Below are positions 44,223-51,962 of a DNA stretch of 64,000 nucleotides, piece after piece; within the stretch, counting starts at the first letter, position 1; every line of letters starts with the position of its first letter. The notes below the pieces were generated by a model. The model was not told the origin of the DNA, made no database searches, and was given only the letters and a program-made list of their open reading frames with translations. Source of the stretch: an uncultured Granulosicoccus sp. (GTDB taxonomy: Bacteria > Pseudomonadota > Gammaproteobacteria > Granulosicoccales > Granulosicoccaceae); contig CALDSR010000041.1 in assembly GCA_937924505.1 (NCBI GenBank), forward strand, positions 94,752 to 158,751, written 5' to 3'. A program made the translations under genes and the position numbers.

Positions 44223-46081
44223 AATTCAGCGTCCGGATGACGAACCAGGCCGATACGCTCAGCGAGTTTACGTAAGCTGCCAACAATGCCATAAGGCGCT
44301 AGTATGACCACGGCTATGATCAACAAACCAAGTGTTAGTCGCCAGTACTCGAAACGCGTCAGATAATCCTTGACGAGTTCGAGAGAGCCTGCGCCAACCA
44401 CACCGCCGGACAAGGTCTTCACGCCACCGAGAAAGACCACGATAAGCCCATCAAAGGACTTGGCTATTTCAAGTTCGGTAGGAAAAACACTGCCTTTGGA
44501 AAAAACGAAAAGACCACCGGAGATGCCTGCCATCGCACCGGCAAAAGCAAAGGCTATCCACTGCACACGTTTGGTATCAATACCCGTGGCTTCTGCCTGT
44601 CGACTTGAATCCCGCGATGCACGCAGCGCATAACCGAACGGCGAATGGGCAACATGGCGTAACAGGATGATGCCACCGACCCCGACAATCACCGTGAAGT
44701 AAAAATAGGCATTGGCACTTGACAGCCAATCGGCCGGCCAGATATCTACCAAGCCATCATCACCGCCGGTAAATTCATCCCACTGAAAAACCAGTGACCA
44801 CACCAATTGCGCCAGCGCGAGCGTCAACATGGCGAAATAGACACCGGTCAGCCGAATGCATAACCAGCCGATAATCACGGCAGCAAGGCCAGCGCCAACT
44901 GGCGCCAAAACGAACGCAAGCTCCATCGGCGCATTCGCATGCGAGACCAGCAACGCAGCGACATAGGCACCGCCACCGAAGTACGCCGCATGTCCGAACG
45001 ACACCAGACCACCCAGACCCAACAGGAAATGCAAGCTCGCTGCAAACAGACAGAAGATGATGATGTCGGTCGCCAGAATGACAAGGAAATGTTCTTCCAG
45101 AAGCGGCAATGCGAACAAGGCAATCAACAAGATACCGACCAACAAACGCCCGACGACACCGGCAGGCTTGATCGGACGCTCCGGTTCTCCAACCTGCCCG
45201 TGCTCGCCAGCCACTTCTTCACGGCCAAGCAAACCATAAGGTCTGATTGTCAACACGACTGCCATCACGACAAACATCAACACCAAGGTGCTTTGCGGCA
45301 AATACGCCACGCCAAAGACGTTCAGCACGGATATCAATACAGCCGCTATATAGGCCCCGGGCAATGATCCCATGCCACCAATGACCACAACCACGAAGAT
45401 GGCGGCGAGGATATTGAAATCCATCAGAAGATCCGCCCCGCCTTTGGGTAACTGGATGGCCCCCCCCAGACCTTCCAATGCGGCACCGAGAAAAAACACA
45501 CCAGTAAACAACCAGGCCTGGTTGACACCGAGCGCCGACACCATTTCACGATCCTGAGTGGCAGCACGAACCAGCACACCGACACGCGTACGCGCGATCA
45601 GAAACCACAAGCCGAACAAGACAAACGGTGTCATCGCAATAAGTGCGAGATCATATTTTGGAATGGGCTCACCCATGATGCGGACAACACCCTTGAGGCC
45701 CGGCGCACGAGGTCCAAGCACATCCTCTGCTCCCCAGATCAATAGCGCGAGATCCTGAATGACCAGAATGACGCCAAAGGTCGCCACTAGCTGAAACAGC
45801 TCAGGTGCTTTGTACACCGGACGCAATACAAGCATCTCGACGATGACGCCCACTACACCAACTGCAAGCCCCGCCAGAACGACTGATGCCCAAAACCCAA
45901 TCGCACCGGGTAATACTTGCATCAGTGAATAACCGATGAAGGCACCCAGCATATAAAAGGACCCATGGGAGAAGTTGACAATCCGGGTAACGCCAAAGAT
46001 CAGCGATAGCCCGGATGCCACCAGAAACAAGGTTGCCGCATTGGCAAGGCCCGTTAATAATTGCGCCAGAAACAGGCCCAT
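44219..46081 (-). CDS. Fused LivH-LivM permease of HAAT-family ABC importer
   Basis: A 620-residue permease. Residues ~1-290 match LivH (LLTGLANAATLFLVASGLSLIFGVTRIVNFSHGSFYM..., IFVVVVIGGMGSLPGAYIAAVLI). Residues ~310-620 match LivM (FLLGLGGLVSFGHAAYFGGGAYVAALL, LRASRDSSRQAEATGID, FLGGVKTLSGGVVGAGSLELV). These are separate genes in E. coli; here one protein with about 17-18 helices does both. A cytosolic linker (YGLLGREEVAGEHGQVGEPERPIK) joins them. With LivF/LivG and the binding protein it forms one dedicated importer. Confidence 0.92.
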   Translation of the reverse strand: MGLFLAQLLTGLANAATLFLVASGLSLIFGVTRIVNFSHGSFYMLGAFIGYSLMQVLPGAIGFWASVVLAGLAVGVVGVIVEMLVLRPVYKAPELFQLVATFGVILVIQDLALLIWGAEDVLGPRAPGLKGVVRIMGEPIPKYDLALIAMTPFVLFGLWFLIARTRVGVLVRAATQDREMVSALGVNQAWLFTGVFFLGAALEGLGGAIQLPKGGADLLMDFNILAAIFVVVVIGGMGSLPGAYIAAVLISVLNVFGVAYLPQSTLVLMFVVMAVVLTIRPYGLLGREEVAGEHGQVGEPERPIKPAGVVGRLLVGILLIALFALPLLEEHFLVILATDIIIFCLFAASLHFLLGLGGLVSFGHAAYFGGGAYVAALLVSHANAPMELAFVLAPVGAGLAAVIIGWLCIRLTGVYFAMLTLALAQLVWSLVFQWDEFTGGDDGLVDIWPADWLSSANAYFYFTVIVGVGGIILLRHVAHSPFGYALRASRDSSRQAEATGIDTKRVQWIAFAFAGAMAGISGGLFVFSKGSVFPTELEIAKSFDGLIVVFLGGVKTLSGGVVGAGSLELVKDYLTRFEYWRLTLGLLIIAVVILAPYGIVGSLRKLAERIGLVRHPDAEL

Positions 46082-46132
46082 AGAAACAATACGTTCTTGT
46101 TAGTTGAAAGAATCAGTCAGTTGAAGCGTTAA

Positions 46133-47335
46133 CTACTGTGGACGTAGCGCTTTTACTTCATCATCGGGCAACAAATAGCCCGCGCCATCCTTGTAAGTCC
46201 AGTCAACCATGATGCCGGCATCATCCTTCAAACTCGTGGTCCCCACAAACGCGCCCATGGTCGCCTGATGGTCGATTTCGCGGAAATGTATCTTGCCAAC
46301 CGGTGTTTCGACATCAAGCCCTTTGAATGCTGCCTTGATGGCATCAGTTTCTGTTGAACCGGCCCGGGTCAATGCGGCCGCAATGGATTGCGCTGTCATA
46401 TAGCCCACCAGCGATCCGATCTTGGGCGATTCACCAAACCTGGCCTGATAGGCATCAACAAACACCTTGTTGCTACCGTCCTCAAAGTCGTACCACGGAT
46501 ATCCGGTAACGACCCATCCTTCCGGGGCTTCGTCAGCCAGTGGCTCAAGATACTCAGGTTCACCGGTCAAAAGACCATAAACCTGGCGCCCATCAAACAA
46601 GCCTCGTGTCGTACCTTCGCGTACAAACTTGGCCAGGTCACCGCCGAAGGTCACGTTATAAATAGCATCGGGTTTGGCGCGTTCGATGGCTTGCACTTCA
46701 GCACCGGCATCAATTTTGAACAAGGCCGGCCATTGCTCCGTCACAAATTCAACATCCGGCTTAAGTGCCAACAACGCTTTTTGAAAAGCAGCTACTGCAT
46801 CCTTGCCATAGGCATAGTTCGGGGCAATGGTTGCATACGTTTTTGCATCAGTCTTGGCGGCTTCTTCCGCCAACATGGCCGCTTGCATATAAGTTGATGC
46901 GCGGAGCCGGAATGTGTAGTCATTACCCTTCTCCCAGACAAGTGCATCAGCCAATGGCTCAGAGGCCAGGTACACAACTTTCTTTTCAGCGGCGAACGAT
47001 GAAATAGCGAGACCGATATTACTTAATATGGTCCCCGTAATCATCGCGACACCCTCTCGCGACACCAGCTCTTCGGCAATTTTTACCGCCTCACCCGGCT
47101 TTCCTTGGTCATCACGAAAAATAAATTCAAGCGGCCGCCCCTCAATACCACCGGCGCTGTTGATTTCCTCAAGTCCAAGTTCAATGCCATTCTTGTACGG
47201 TCCTGCAAAAGCCGCCATTCGTTTGTAATGATTGATTTCGCCAATTTTAATCGGTTCCGCCGCTGAAACAGCACCTGCTACAACAACAAATGCAGTCGCT
47301 GCAACACTACTGATCCATTTAGATATCAATTTCAT
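46133..47335 (-). CDS. Periplasmic substrate-binding protein of the HAAT importer
   Basis: A 400-residue leucine-binding-protein-type receptor. The signal peptide (KLISKWISSVAATAFVVVAGAVSAA) is followed by EPIKIGEINHYKRMAAFAGPYKNGIELGLEEINSAGGIEGRPLEFIFRDDQGKPGEA, the classical Periplas_BP_6 start. Residues FDGRQVYGLLTGEPEYL and WTYKDGAGYLLP lie in domain 2. It would bind the imported ring compound. It lies 51 bases upstream of the permease gene and 91 bases downstream of the Rieske gene. Confidence 0.92.
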   Translation of the reverse strand: MKLISKWISSVAATAFVVVAGAVSAAEPIKIGEINHYKRMAAFAGPYKNGIELGLEEINSAGGIEGRPLEFIFRDDQGKPGEAVKIAEELVSREGVAMITGTILSNIGLAISSFAAEKKVVYLASEPLADALVWEKGNDYTFRLRASTYMQAAMLAEEAAKTDAKTYATIAPNYAYGKDAVAAFQKALLALKPDVEFVTEQWPALFKIDAGAEVQAIERAKPDAIYNVTFGGDLAKFVREGTTRGLFDGRQVYGLLTGEPEYLEPLADEAPEGWVVTGYPWYDFEDGSNKVFVDAYQARFGESPKIGSLVGYMTAQSIAAALTRAGSTETDAIKAAFKGLDVETPVGKIHFREIDHQATMGAFVGTTSLKDDAGIMVDWTYKDGAGYLLPDDEVKALRPQ

Positions 47336-47426
47336 GCTCTATTTCCTCTCGTGGTATTTTTAGATCGTGGTCATTGTCATCAGGGCACATCACTTCAGTA
47401 CACACATCCCTGAGTGTGTGCCTGTC

Positions 47427-48467
47427 TCACGAACTCATCGCTTCTATGCGTTGGCGATACACTGTCGGCCCCTTGTCAATGGCGAGTCGTATCGGTTTAC
47501 GCGGTTGCAAGGAGCTGTTTTTCTCGCGAATCGCATCTTCTTGTATCGCCTCAAGAATGGCTTTGTCTTCATCAAAGGCGACCCGGAACATGGCGTCCAT
47601 CTGTGCCGATGCAGCCGCATCGTCGACCGCTGCGTTCCTGATATGCATCCAACGATCAATCGTGTAATGCTCATTGACCGGTGTCAGAAAATGCAAGGCA
47701 AAAATACGCACACCTTCGTCACGTTGGTCCTCATTCAATTGCTTGGTCACATCGGCACTACCGAAGTCGATAACCGCTGTACAGGGCAAATGTAAATAGT
47801 AATAGTGCCAACGATCAACGTTAGCTTCGAAACCACCGAACTTCTGAAAGAAGCCTACCGGTGGTGCATCACGAATCCAACGCCAGGCAACCAGTACATC
47901 GCCATCGGTATCAACACTGACCGGTATATCCTCACTAGCAGCATTTCCCAAGGTCGTTGGATGGACAAAACTGACATGCGCCGGGTCAACCAGGTTCTCG
48001 GCAACATTCAGGTAGTTGGCTTTCAGGTGCAGGGCATCACCCTGATGGGCATGCCAACGCGCATCGTGAAACTGCGGCATGTCGAACACCTTCGATAAAT
48101 CAGCCCTGTCAGCATCGCCCATCCAGACAAACACAATATTGTGTTTCTCGACCGTTGCGTAGCGCTCGACATACGCCGTCGAGGGGATATTGTCCTGACC
48201 TGGAATACGTACGCAACGACCGCTGCAGTCAAACGTCATGCCGTGATAACCACACTGTAAATCGTCGCCCACACGTATTCCCTTGGACAACGGTAACTGA
48301 CGATGTGGGCAGCGATCTTCCAGTGCGGCGATACGCTTATCCGACTGCCGGTACATGACTATATGTTCGTCAAGTATGGTGACTCGCCGCGGTTCTTCAT
48401 CTATCTCCGAAGACCAGCCAGCAACATACCAGGCGTTGCGAACCCAGGTTGTCCGCGCATTACTCAT
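47427..48467 (-). CDS. Rieske ring-hydroxylating oxygenase (VanA-like)
   Basis: A 346-residue oxygenase subunit. The Rieske [2Fe-2S] ligands are C53-x-H55 (DRCPHRQLPL) and C72-x2-H75 (LQCGYHGM). The mononuclear iron site is in AENLVDPAHVSFVHP, giving two His, with an Asp expected near the C-terminal half. The size and single-subunit layout resemble O- or N-demethylases such as vanillate demethylase more than dioxygenases. It needs a reductase, none of which lies in the cluster. ATG at 48467 overlaps the DUF1185 stop (ATGA). Its substrate is unknown; N-demethylation of a pyridinium acid is my suggestion. Confidence 0.87.
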   Translation of the reverse strand: MSNARTTWVRNAWYVAGWSSEIDEEPRRVTILDEHIVMYRQSDKRIAALEDRCPHRQLPLSKGIRVGDDLQCGYHGMTFDCSGRCVRIPGQDNIPSTAYVERYATVEKHNIVFVWMGDADRADLSKVFDMPQFHDARWHAHQGDALHLKANYLNVAENLVDPAHVSFVHPTTLGNAASEDIPVSVDTDGDVLVAWRWIRDAPPVGFFQKFGGFEANVDRWHYYYLHLPCTAVIDFGSADVTKQLNEDQRDEGVRIFALHFLTPVNEHYTIDRWMHIRNAAVDDAAASAQMDAMFRVAFDEDKAILEAIQEDAIREKNSSLQPRKPIRLAIDKGPTVYRQRIEAMSS

Positions 48468-49051
48468 CGCAGGCCGTCCTTGCCTTCTGCCTCATCATGT
48501 GTCAGCCCACCCACACGCGGTAACGGCCGGCCAGAATCCGTAACCGCGACCGCGACCATTATTTCATTGGCCCGTGGCGCATCATTGATGCTGACTTCCA
48601 TACCATCGAAATGTGAGCGCACATAGGCGGCGTCCTTGTGACCCAAAGGCACATCAAGCACCTGCCCCATGGAACCCATTTTTTTGCTCGATGCGACCAG
48701 TGCAGCACCTTTCTCAACAGCGGCCCTTAACGGTTTGCCGAGTCTCGGGTGCAGGATGGCCGCCGCATGTTCCAGCTCACCGTTTTCACCCACCATCGCT
48801 GACTTGCCATAACTTTCAGCTGCCGCCGCATCAATACCCAGCAGCGCAACACATTTCTCGCCGAGCAGCCCTCCGAGTTCCTCACCGATCACCATGAGTG
48901 CTTCCAGATCATCATGGTAATGTCCGGCATAGGGATTCTCGATAACCGCTACCGCTGCCGCACGTCTTGTCGGCGGGCTGATGAGCTTGCCCATCTCCTG
49001 ATGGGTTTCGTCGATGAAACTGACGATCTTACGAATCTTCGCATGTGCCAT
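48464..49051 (-). CDS. DUF1185 'amino acid synthesis' family protein, copy 1
   Basis: A 195-residue protein with the PF06684-type pattern IENPYAGHYHDDLEALMVIGEELG, GENGELEHAAAILHPRLGKPLR, DVPLGHKDAAYVRSHFDGMEVSINDAPRANEIMVAVAVTDSGRPLPRVGGL. The database name says amino acid synthesis but I know of no firm reaction for the family. ATG 49051 is internal to the UPF0280 gene end (23-base overlap), which suggests coupling. A second copy lies at 49945-50526, sharing the GxxELEH, YVRSHFD and NDAPR motifs. Likely paralogous or heteromeric enzyme subunits in the ring-degradation route. Confidence 0.82.
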   Translation of the reverse strand: MAHAKIRKIVSFIDETHQEMGKLISPPTRRAAAVAVIENPYAGHYHDDLEALMVIGEELGGLLGEKCVALLGIDAAAAESYGKSAMVGENGELEHAAAILHPRLGKPLRAAVEKGAALVASSKKMGSMGQVLDVPLGHKDAAYVRSHFDGMEVSINDAPRANEIMVAVAVTDSGRPLPRVGGLTHDEAEGKDGLR

Positions 49052-49943
49052 CGACACTCTCCAGTAATGGATGGGCGTCGCCAACCAAAGCGACTTCGTT
49101 CTTCAATTGAATGTATACCGCCAGCACAAGACCACTGGCGTAAAACTGCTCAGCCATATGTACACCGGATCGCATGGCCAATGCAAGAGCTACAGGATCA
49201 ACATCACCCACGCCAACTGTCACCTGATGATGCCGCAGGTCCGAATCTGGTGCCAGCTCGACCGCTGCTTGGCGGCGAATACCGCTAGCCCCGGGCGCAT
49301 CAACCGCATTGGCAATCAAGGTTGCCGCCACATCGGCGGCGGCCGCAGAACCTGCCAGCACCGTAACCGCATCAGCAATACCCAGTGAGTGACTCCTGCC
49401 ACGCCAACCACTCGTGGCAATACCGCCCACACCACTTTTGCGATCAATAACGATATGCGCATCACGATGTAAACTGGAAGGATCAGCAATCACACCAATG
49501 CGATAGGTCTGTTCATCCTGAAGCGCAAGGCTGATATCACCGCCATTGTTGATTGCTAATTGAGTCAGTTGCGCACCCTGCTTGACGTACTGCAAAACAT
49601 GGTCAGCGACTGCACCAGCAACTGCCACCATCGGGGTAAGCAACACCCCACGATAGGGTTCAGTTGCCGCCATCATGCGTTGCGCGACTGGACCGGAAAA
49701 ACGAACATCAGGGGAATCAGACACAAGCGGTGTCCGCAGCCATTCGAGTTCGTCTGTCAGCGTTTCAAGTACCGGGGCAAACACATCGACCGCCCGCGCA
49801 TAAGCCTGTCGTACTTCGCGCGCATCACCTTTAGCATCGATCAACAAATCGATCGGACCATGCTGCAGATGCAGGCGACCATCTGCCAACACCCACGCCG
49901 AGGCCGCCTGGTAGGAGCGTGTCTTTACTGTGCGGGGCGACAA
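49029..49943 (-). CDS. UPF0280 (ApbE-like fold) family protein
   Basis: A 304-residue protein with LADGRLHLQHGPIDLLIDAKGD, MAATEPYRGVLLTPMVAVAGAVADHVL, LAINNGGDISL and GIATSGWRGRSHSLGIADAVTVLAGSAAAADVAATLIANAVDA. This is UPF0280, a relative of the ApbE flavin transferase; its own reaction is not established. I use TTG 49943, just after the DUF1185 stop, because no ATG lies near; the reading frame itself stays open to 49997, so another start is possible. It sits between two DUF1185 genes on the same strand. Confidence 0.78.
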   Translation of the reverse strand: MSPRTVKTRSYQAASAWVLADGRLHLQHGPIDLLIDAKGDAREVRQAYARAVDVFAPVLETLTDELEWLRTPLVSDSPDVRFSGPVAQRMMAATEPYRGVLLTPMVAVAGAVADHVLQYVKQGAQLTQLAINNGGDISLALQDEQTYRIGVIADPSSLHRDAHIVIDRKSGVGGIATSGWRGRSHSLGIADAVTVLAGSAAAADVAATLIANAVDAPGASGIRRQAAVELAPDSDLRHHQVTVGVGDVDPVALALAMRSGVHMAEQFYASGLVLAVYIQLKNEVALVGDAHPLLESVDGTCEDS

Positions 49944-49944
49944 A

Positions 49945-50526
49945 CTATCGCAATCCGTCCGCCCCTTCGATATCACTGGCTGCGAGCCCTCCCACACGCG
50001 CGTGAATACGAGAACCCGTGGTCATCACCAAAGCAAGCATAATTTCACGCGACCTAGGTGCATCATTCATCCCGACTTCCATCGCATCAAAGTGACTACG
50101 AACATAAGACGCATTGATATGCGTAACCGGGATGTCCAATCGTGTACCCGGCCCACCAACCTTTTTGGTCGACGGCACGATCGCTTTTGCATCACCGAGC
50201 ACTTCACGCATGGCATATCCGCCCGGCACATGCCACAAGGCTCCATGTTCAAGCTCACCGTCACCGCCAACAATTGCGCCCTTGCCATAGCCTTCGATGG
50301 CCGAAACACCGCCCAGGACATCGACCAGACGATTGGCCATATCGATACCCAATGGTTTCAAGGTGTCCATCAGATCCTGAATGTCAGGTTCATAGCGCCC
50401 TGCAAACGGGTTTTCTATAACCGTCAACGCGGCAGCCCTGCGTAAGGGACTGTCTGCAACCGGCCCACCCTCGTGATGAATTTCCTCCAGGGACAAGGCG
50501 CGCTTTCGTACAACTATTTCTGGCAT
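49945..50526 (-). CDS. DUF1185 'amino acid synthesis' family protein, copy 2
   Basis: A 193-residue member of the same family as the product of 48464-49051. It has VIENPFAGRYEPDIQDLMDTLKPLG, GEGYGKGAIVG-like IEGYGKGAIVGGDGELEHGA, STKKVGGPGTRLDIPVTHINASYVRSHFDAMEVGMNDAPRSREI. It is the first gene of the 13 kb minus-strand operon, 92 bases from the divergent amidohydrolase, so the promoter lies in that gap. The two copies are clearly diverged, suggesting two different reactions or a heterocomplex. Confidence 0.82.
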   Translation of the reverse strand: MPEIVVRKRALSLEEIHHEGGPVADSPLRRAAALTVIENPFAGRYEPDIQDLMDTLKPLGIDMANRLVDVLGGVSAIEGYGKGAIVGGDGELEHGALWHVPGGYAMREVLGDAKAIVPSTKKVGGPGTRLDIPVTHINASYVRSHFDAMEVGMNDAPRSREIMLALVMTTGSRIHARVGGLAASDIEGADGLR

Positions 50527-50618
50527 CGAATGGACCTGATAGACTGTTTCCAGAGGCGACTTGTTACACCCAATAGAGGCTCCGGGTCAACCCTTCTCCG
50601 TCAATATCAGGACTGGCA
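50527..50618. promoter_or_regulatory. Divergent intergenic region controlling the N-heterocycle cluster
   Basis: The 92 bases between the operon head (copy 2 of DUF1185, minus) and the amidohydrolase (plus) must hold both promoters and any shared operator. I see an AGGA ribosome site about 9 bases before the amidohydrolase ATG but no clear -35/-10 pair or palindrome. This is the place to look for a substrate-sensing repressor; no regulator gene lies inside the cluster, the nearest being the LysR gene at 53726. Confidence 0.45.
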
Positions 50619-51791
50619 ATGACAGATTCTTCGCAAAAACTGGTTATTCGAAATATCGGTCGAATCCTGTCAGGCAAACTCGAGCAACCACTGATTGACG
50701 GCAATTGCGTCATCGCAACAGACGGCGTCATCACCGCTATCGGCGATGCCGCCGCCCTCGACATCGACCAGGCAGATGTCACGATCGATGCAAACGATAC
50801 CTGGTTGGCACCCGGCCTGATAGACAGTCATGTGCACCCCGTGATCGGCGACTACACACCGCGACAGCAACAGATTCACTGGATAGATTCCTGCTTGCAT
50901 GGCGGCGTGACCACCATGATATCGGCAGGCGAGGTTCACATGCCAGGCCGACCCAAAGACATTGTGGGCTTGAAGGCATTGGCGATAGCCTCACAACGCT
51001 GGTACGAAAACTTCCGACCATCCGGCGTCAAAATGCTCGCGGGTGCGCCGGTACTTGAAGAAGGCATGGAAGAGCACGACTTCAAGGAACTGGCAGAGGC
51101 TGGTGTCAAGTTACTCGGTGAAGTCGGTCTCGGTTCGGTCAAGGCGGGGGAAACTGCTGCGCAAATGGTCAAGTGGGCGCGCAAGTACGGCATACAGTCA
51201 ACGATTCATACCGGTGGCCCGTCAATTCCGGGCTCCGGGCTGATAGACAAGGATGTCGTATTGGAAGCTGACGCCGATATCATTGGCCACATTAACGGTG
51301 GGCACACCGCGCTGCCAGATAATCAAATTACCTGTCTCTGCGAAAGCTGCACCCGTGGTATCGAGATCGTCCACAACGGCAATGAACGCGCCGGGCTCCT
51401 GGCCATGCGCACCGCGTTTGAAATCGATCAATCCGAGCGTGTCATTCTCGGCACAGACTCGCCGGCAGGTTCAGGCGTCCAACCACTCGGTATCCTGCGC
51501 ATGATCGCCATGCTGTCGAGCCTGGGTAACGTGCCGGCCGAAATCGCCTTTTGCTTTGCCACTGGCAACACAGCGCGAATGCGCGAGCTCGACAGCGGAA
51601 TCGTCGAGATCGGAAAATCCGCCGATTTTGTCATCCTCGATCAGGCCCAGCATTCGCCGGGCAAGGATATGCTCGAGAGCATCCAGCAAGGCAATCTGCC
51701 GGGTATTGGCATGACGATCATCGACGGCAAGGTATGCTCTCATCGAAGCCGTAATACTCCACCGGCAACCCGGCTGCCCGCAGTTATCTAG
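50619..51791 (+). CDS. Amidohydrolase, enamidase-like (dinuclear metal)
   Basis: A 390-residue amidohydrolase-superfamily enzyme. The metal-binding residues expected for a dinuclear site are present: H71 and H73 (DSHVHP), E168 (LLGEVGL), H197 (STIHTGG), H224 (DIIGHINGG) and D280 (LGTDSPAG). The segments PGLIDSHVHP and KSADFVILD are typical of the superfamily. In size and in the bridging Glu instead of a carboxy-Lys, it resembles the enamidase of the E. barkeri nicotinate route, which opens the ring of tetrahydro-6-oxonicotinate. It is divergent from the rest of the cluster. The role is inferred from motif and neighbours. Confidence 0.78.
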   Translation: MTDSSQKLVIRNIGRILSGKLEQPLIDGNCVIATDGVITAIGDAAALDIDQADVTIDANDTWLAPGLIDSHVHPVIGDYTPRQQQIHWIDSCLHGGVTTMISAGEVHMPGRPKDIVGLKALAIASQRWYENFRPSGVKMLAGAPVLEEGMEEHDFKELAEAGVKLLGEVGLGSVKAGETAAQMVKWARKYGIQSTIHTGGPSIPGSGLIDKDVVLEADADIIGHINGGHTALPDNQITCLCESCTRGIEIVHNGNERAGLLAMRTAFEIDQSERVILGTDSPAGSGVQPLGILRMIAMLSSLGNVPAEIAFCFATGNTARMRELDSGIVEIGKSADFVILDQAQHSPGKDMLESIQQGNLPGIGMTIIDGKVCSHRSRNTPPATRLPAVI

Positions 51792-51962
51792 TCAGTTCTC
51801 ACGACAAGCTCAAGCAGGTCCACGGCATCAGCAGAATCAAGCCGTCAGGGTTTCATTCCAGACGCTCACAGCACATTACTCCCCTTTTTGGCGTCAATTT
51901 CGCATACCTTGGCCACAACTGATCTTTCTTCTCCCGATTAATTCAAACAGAACTTATCCACG

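Noticed and set aside
47401..47420. CACACA...TGTGTG inverted repeat before the Rieske gene end
   Set aside because: Six-base arms of simple sequence between co-directional genes; no terminator features.
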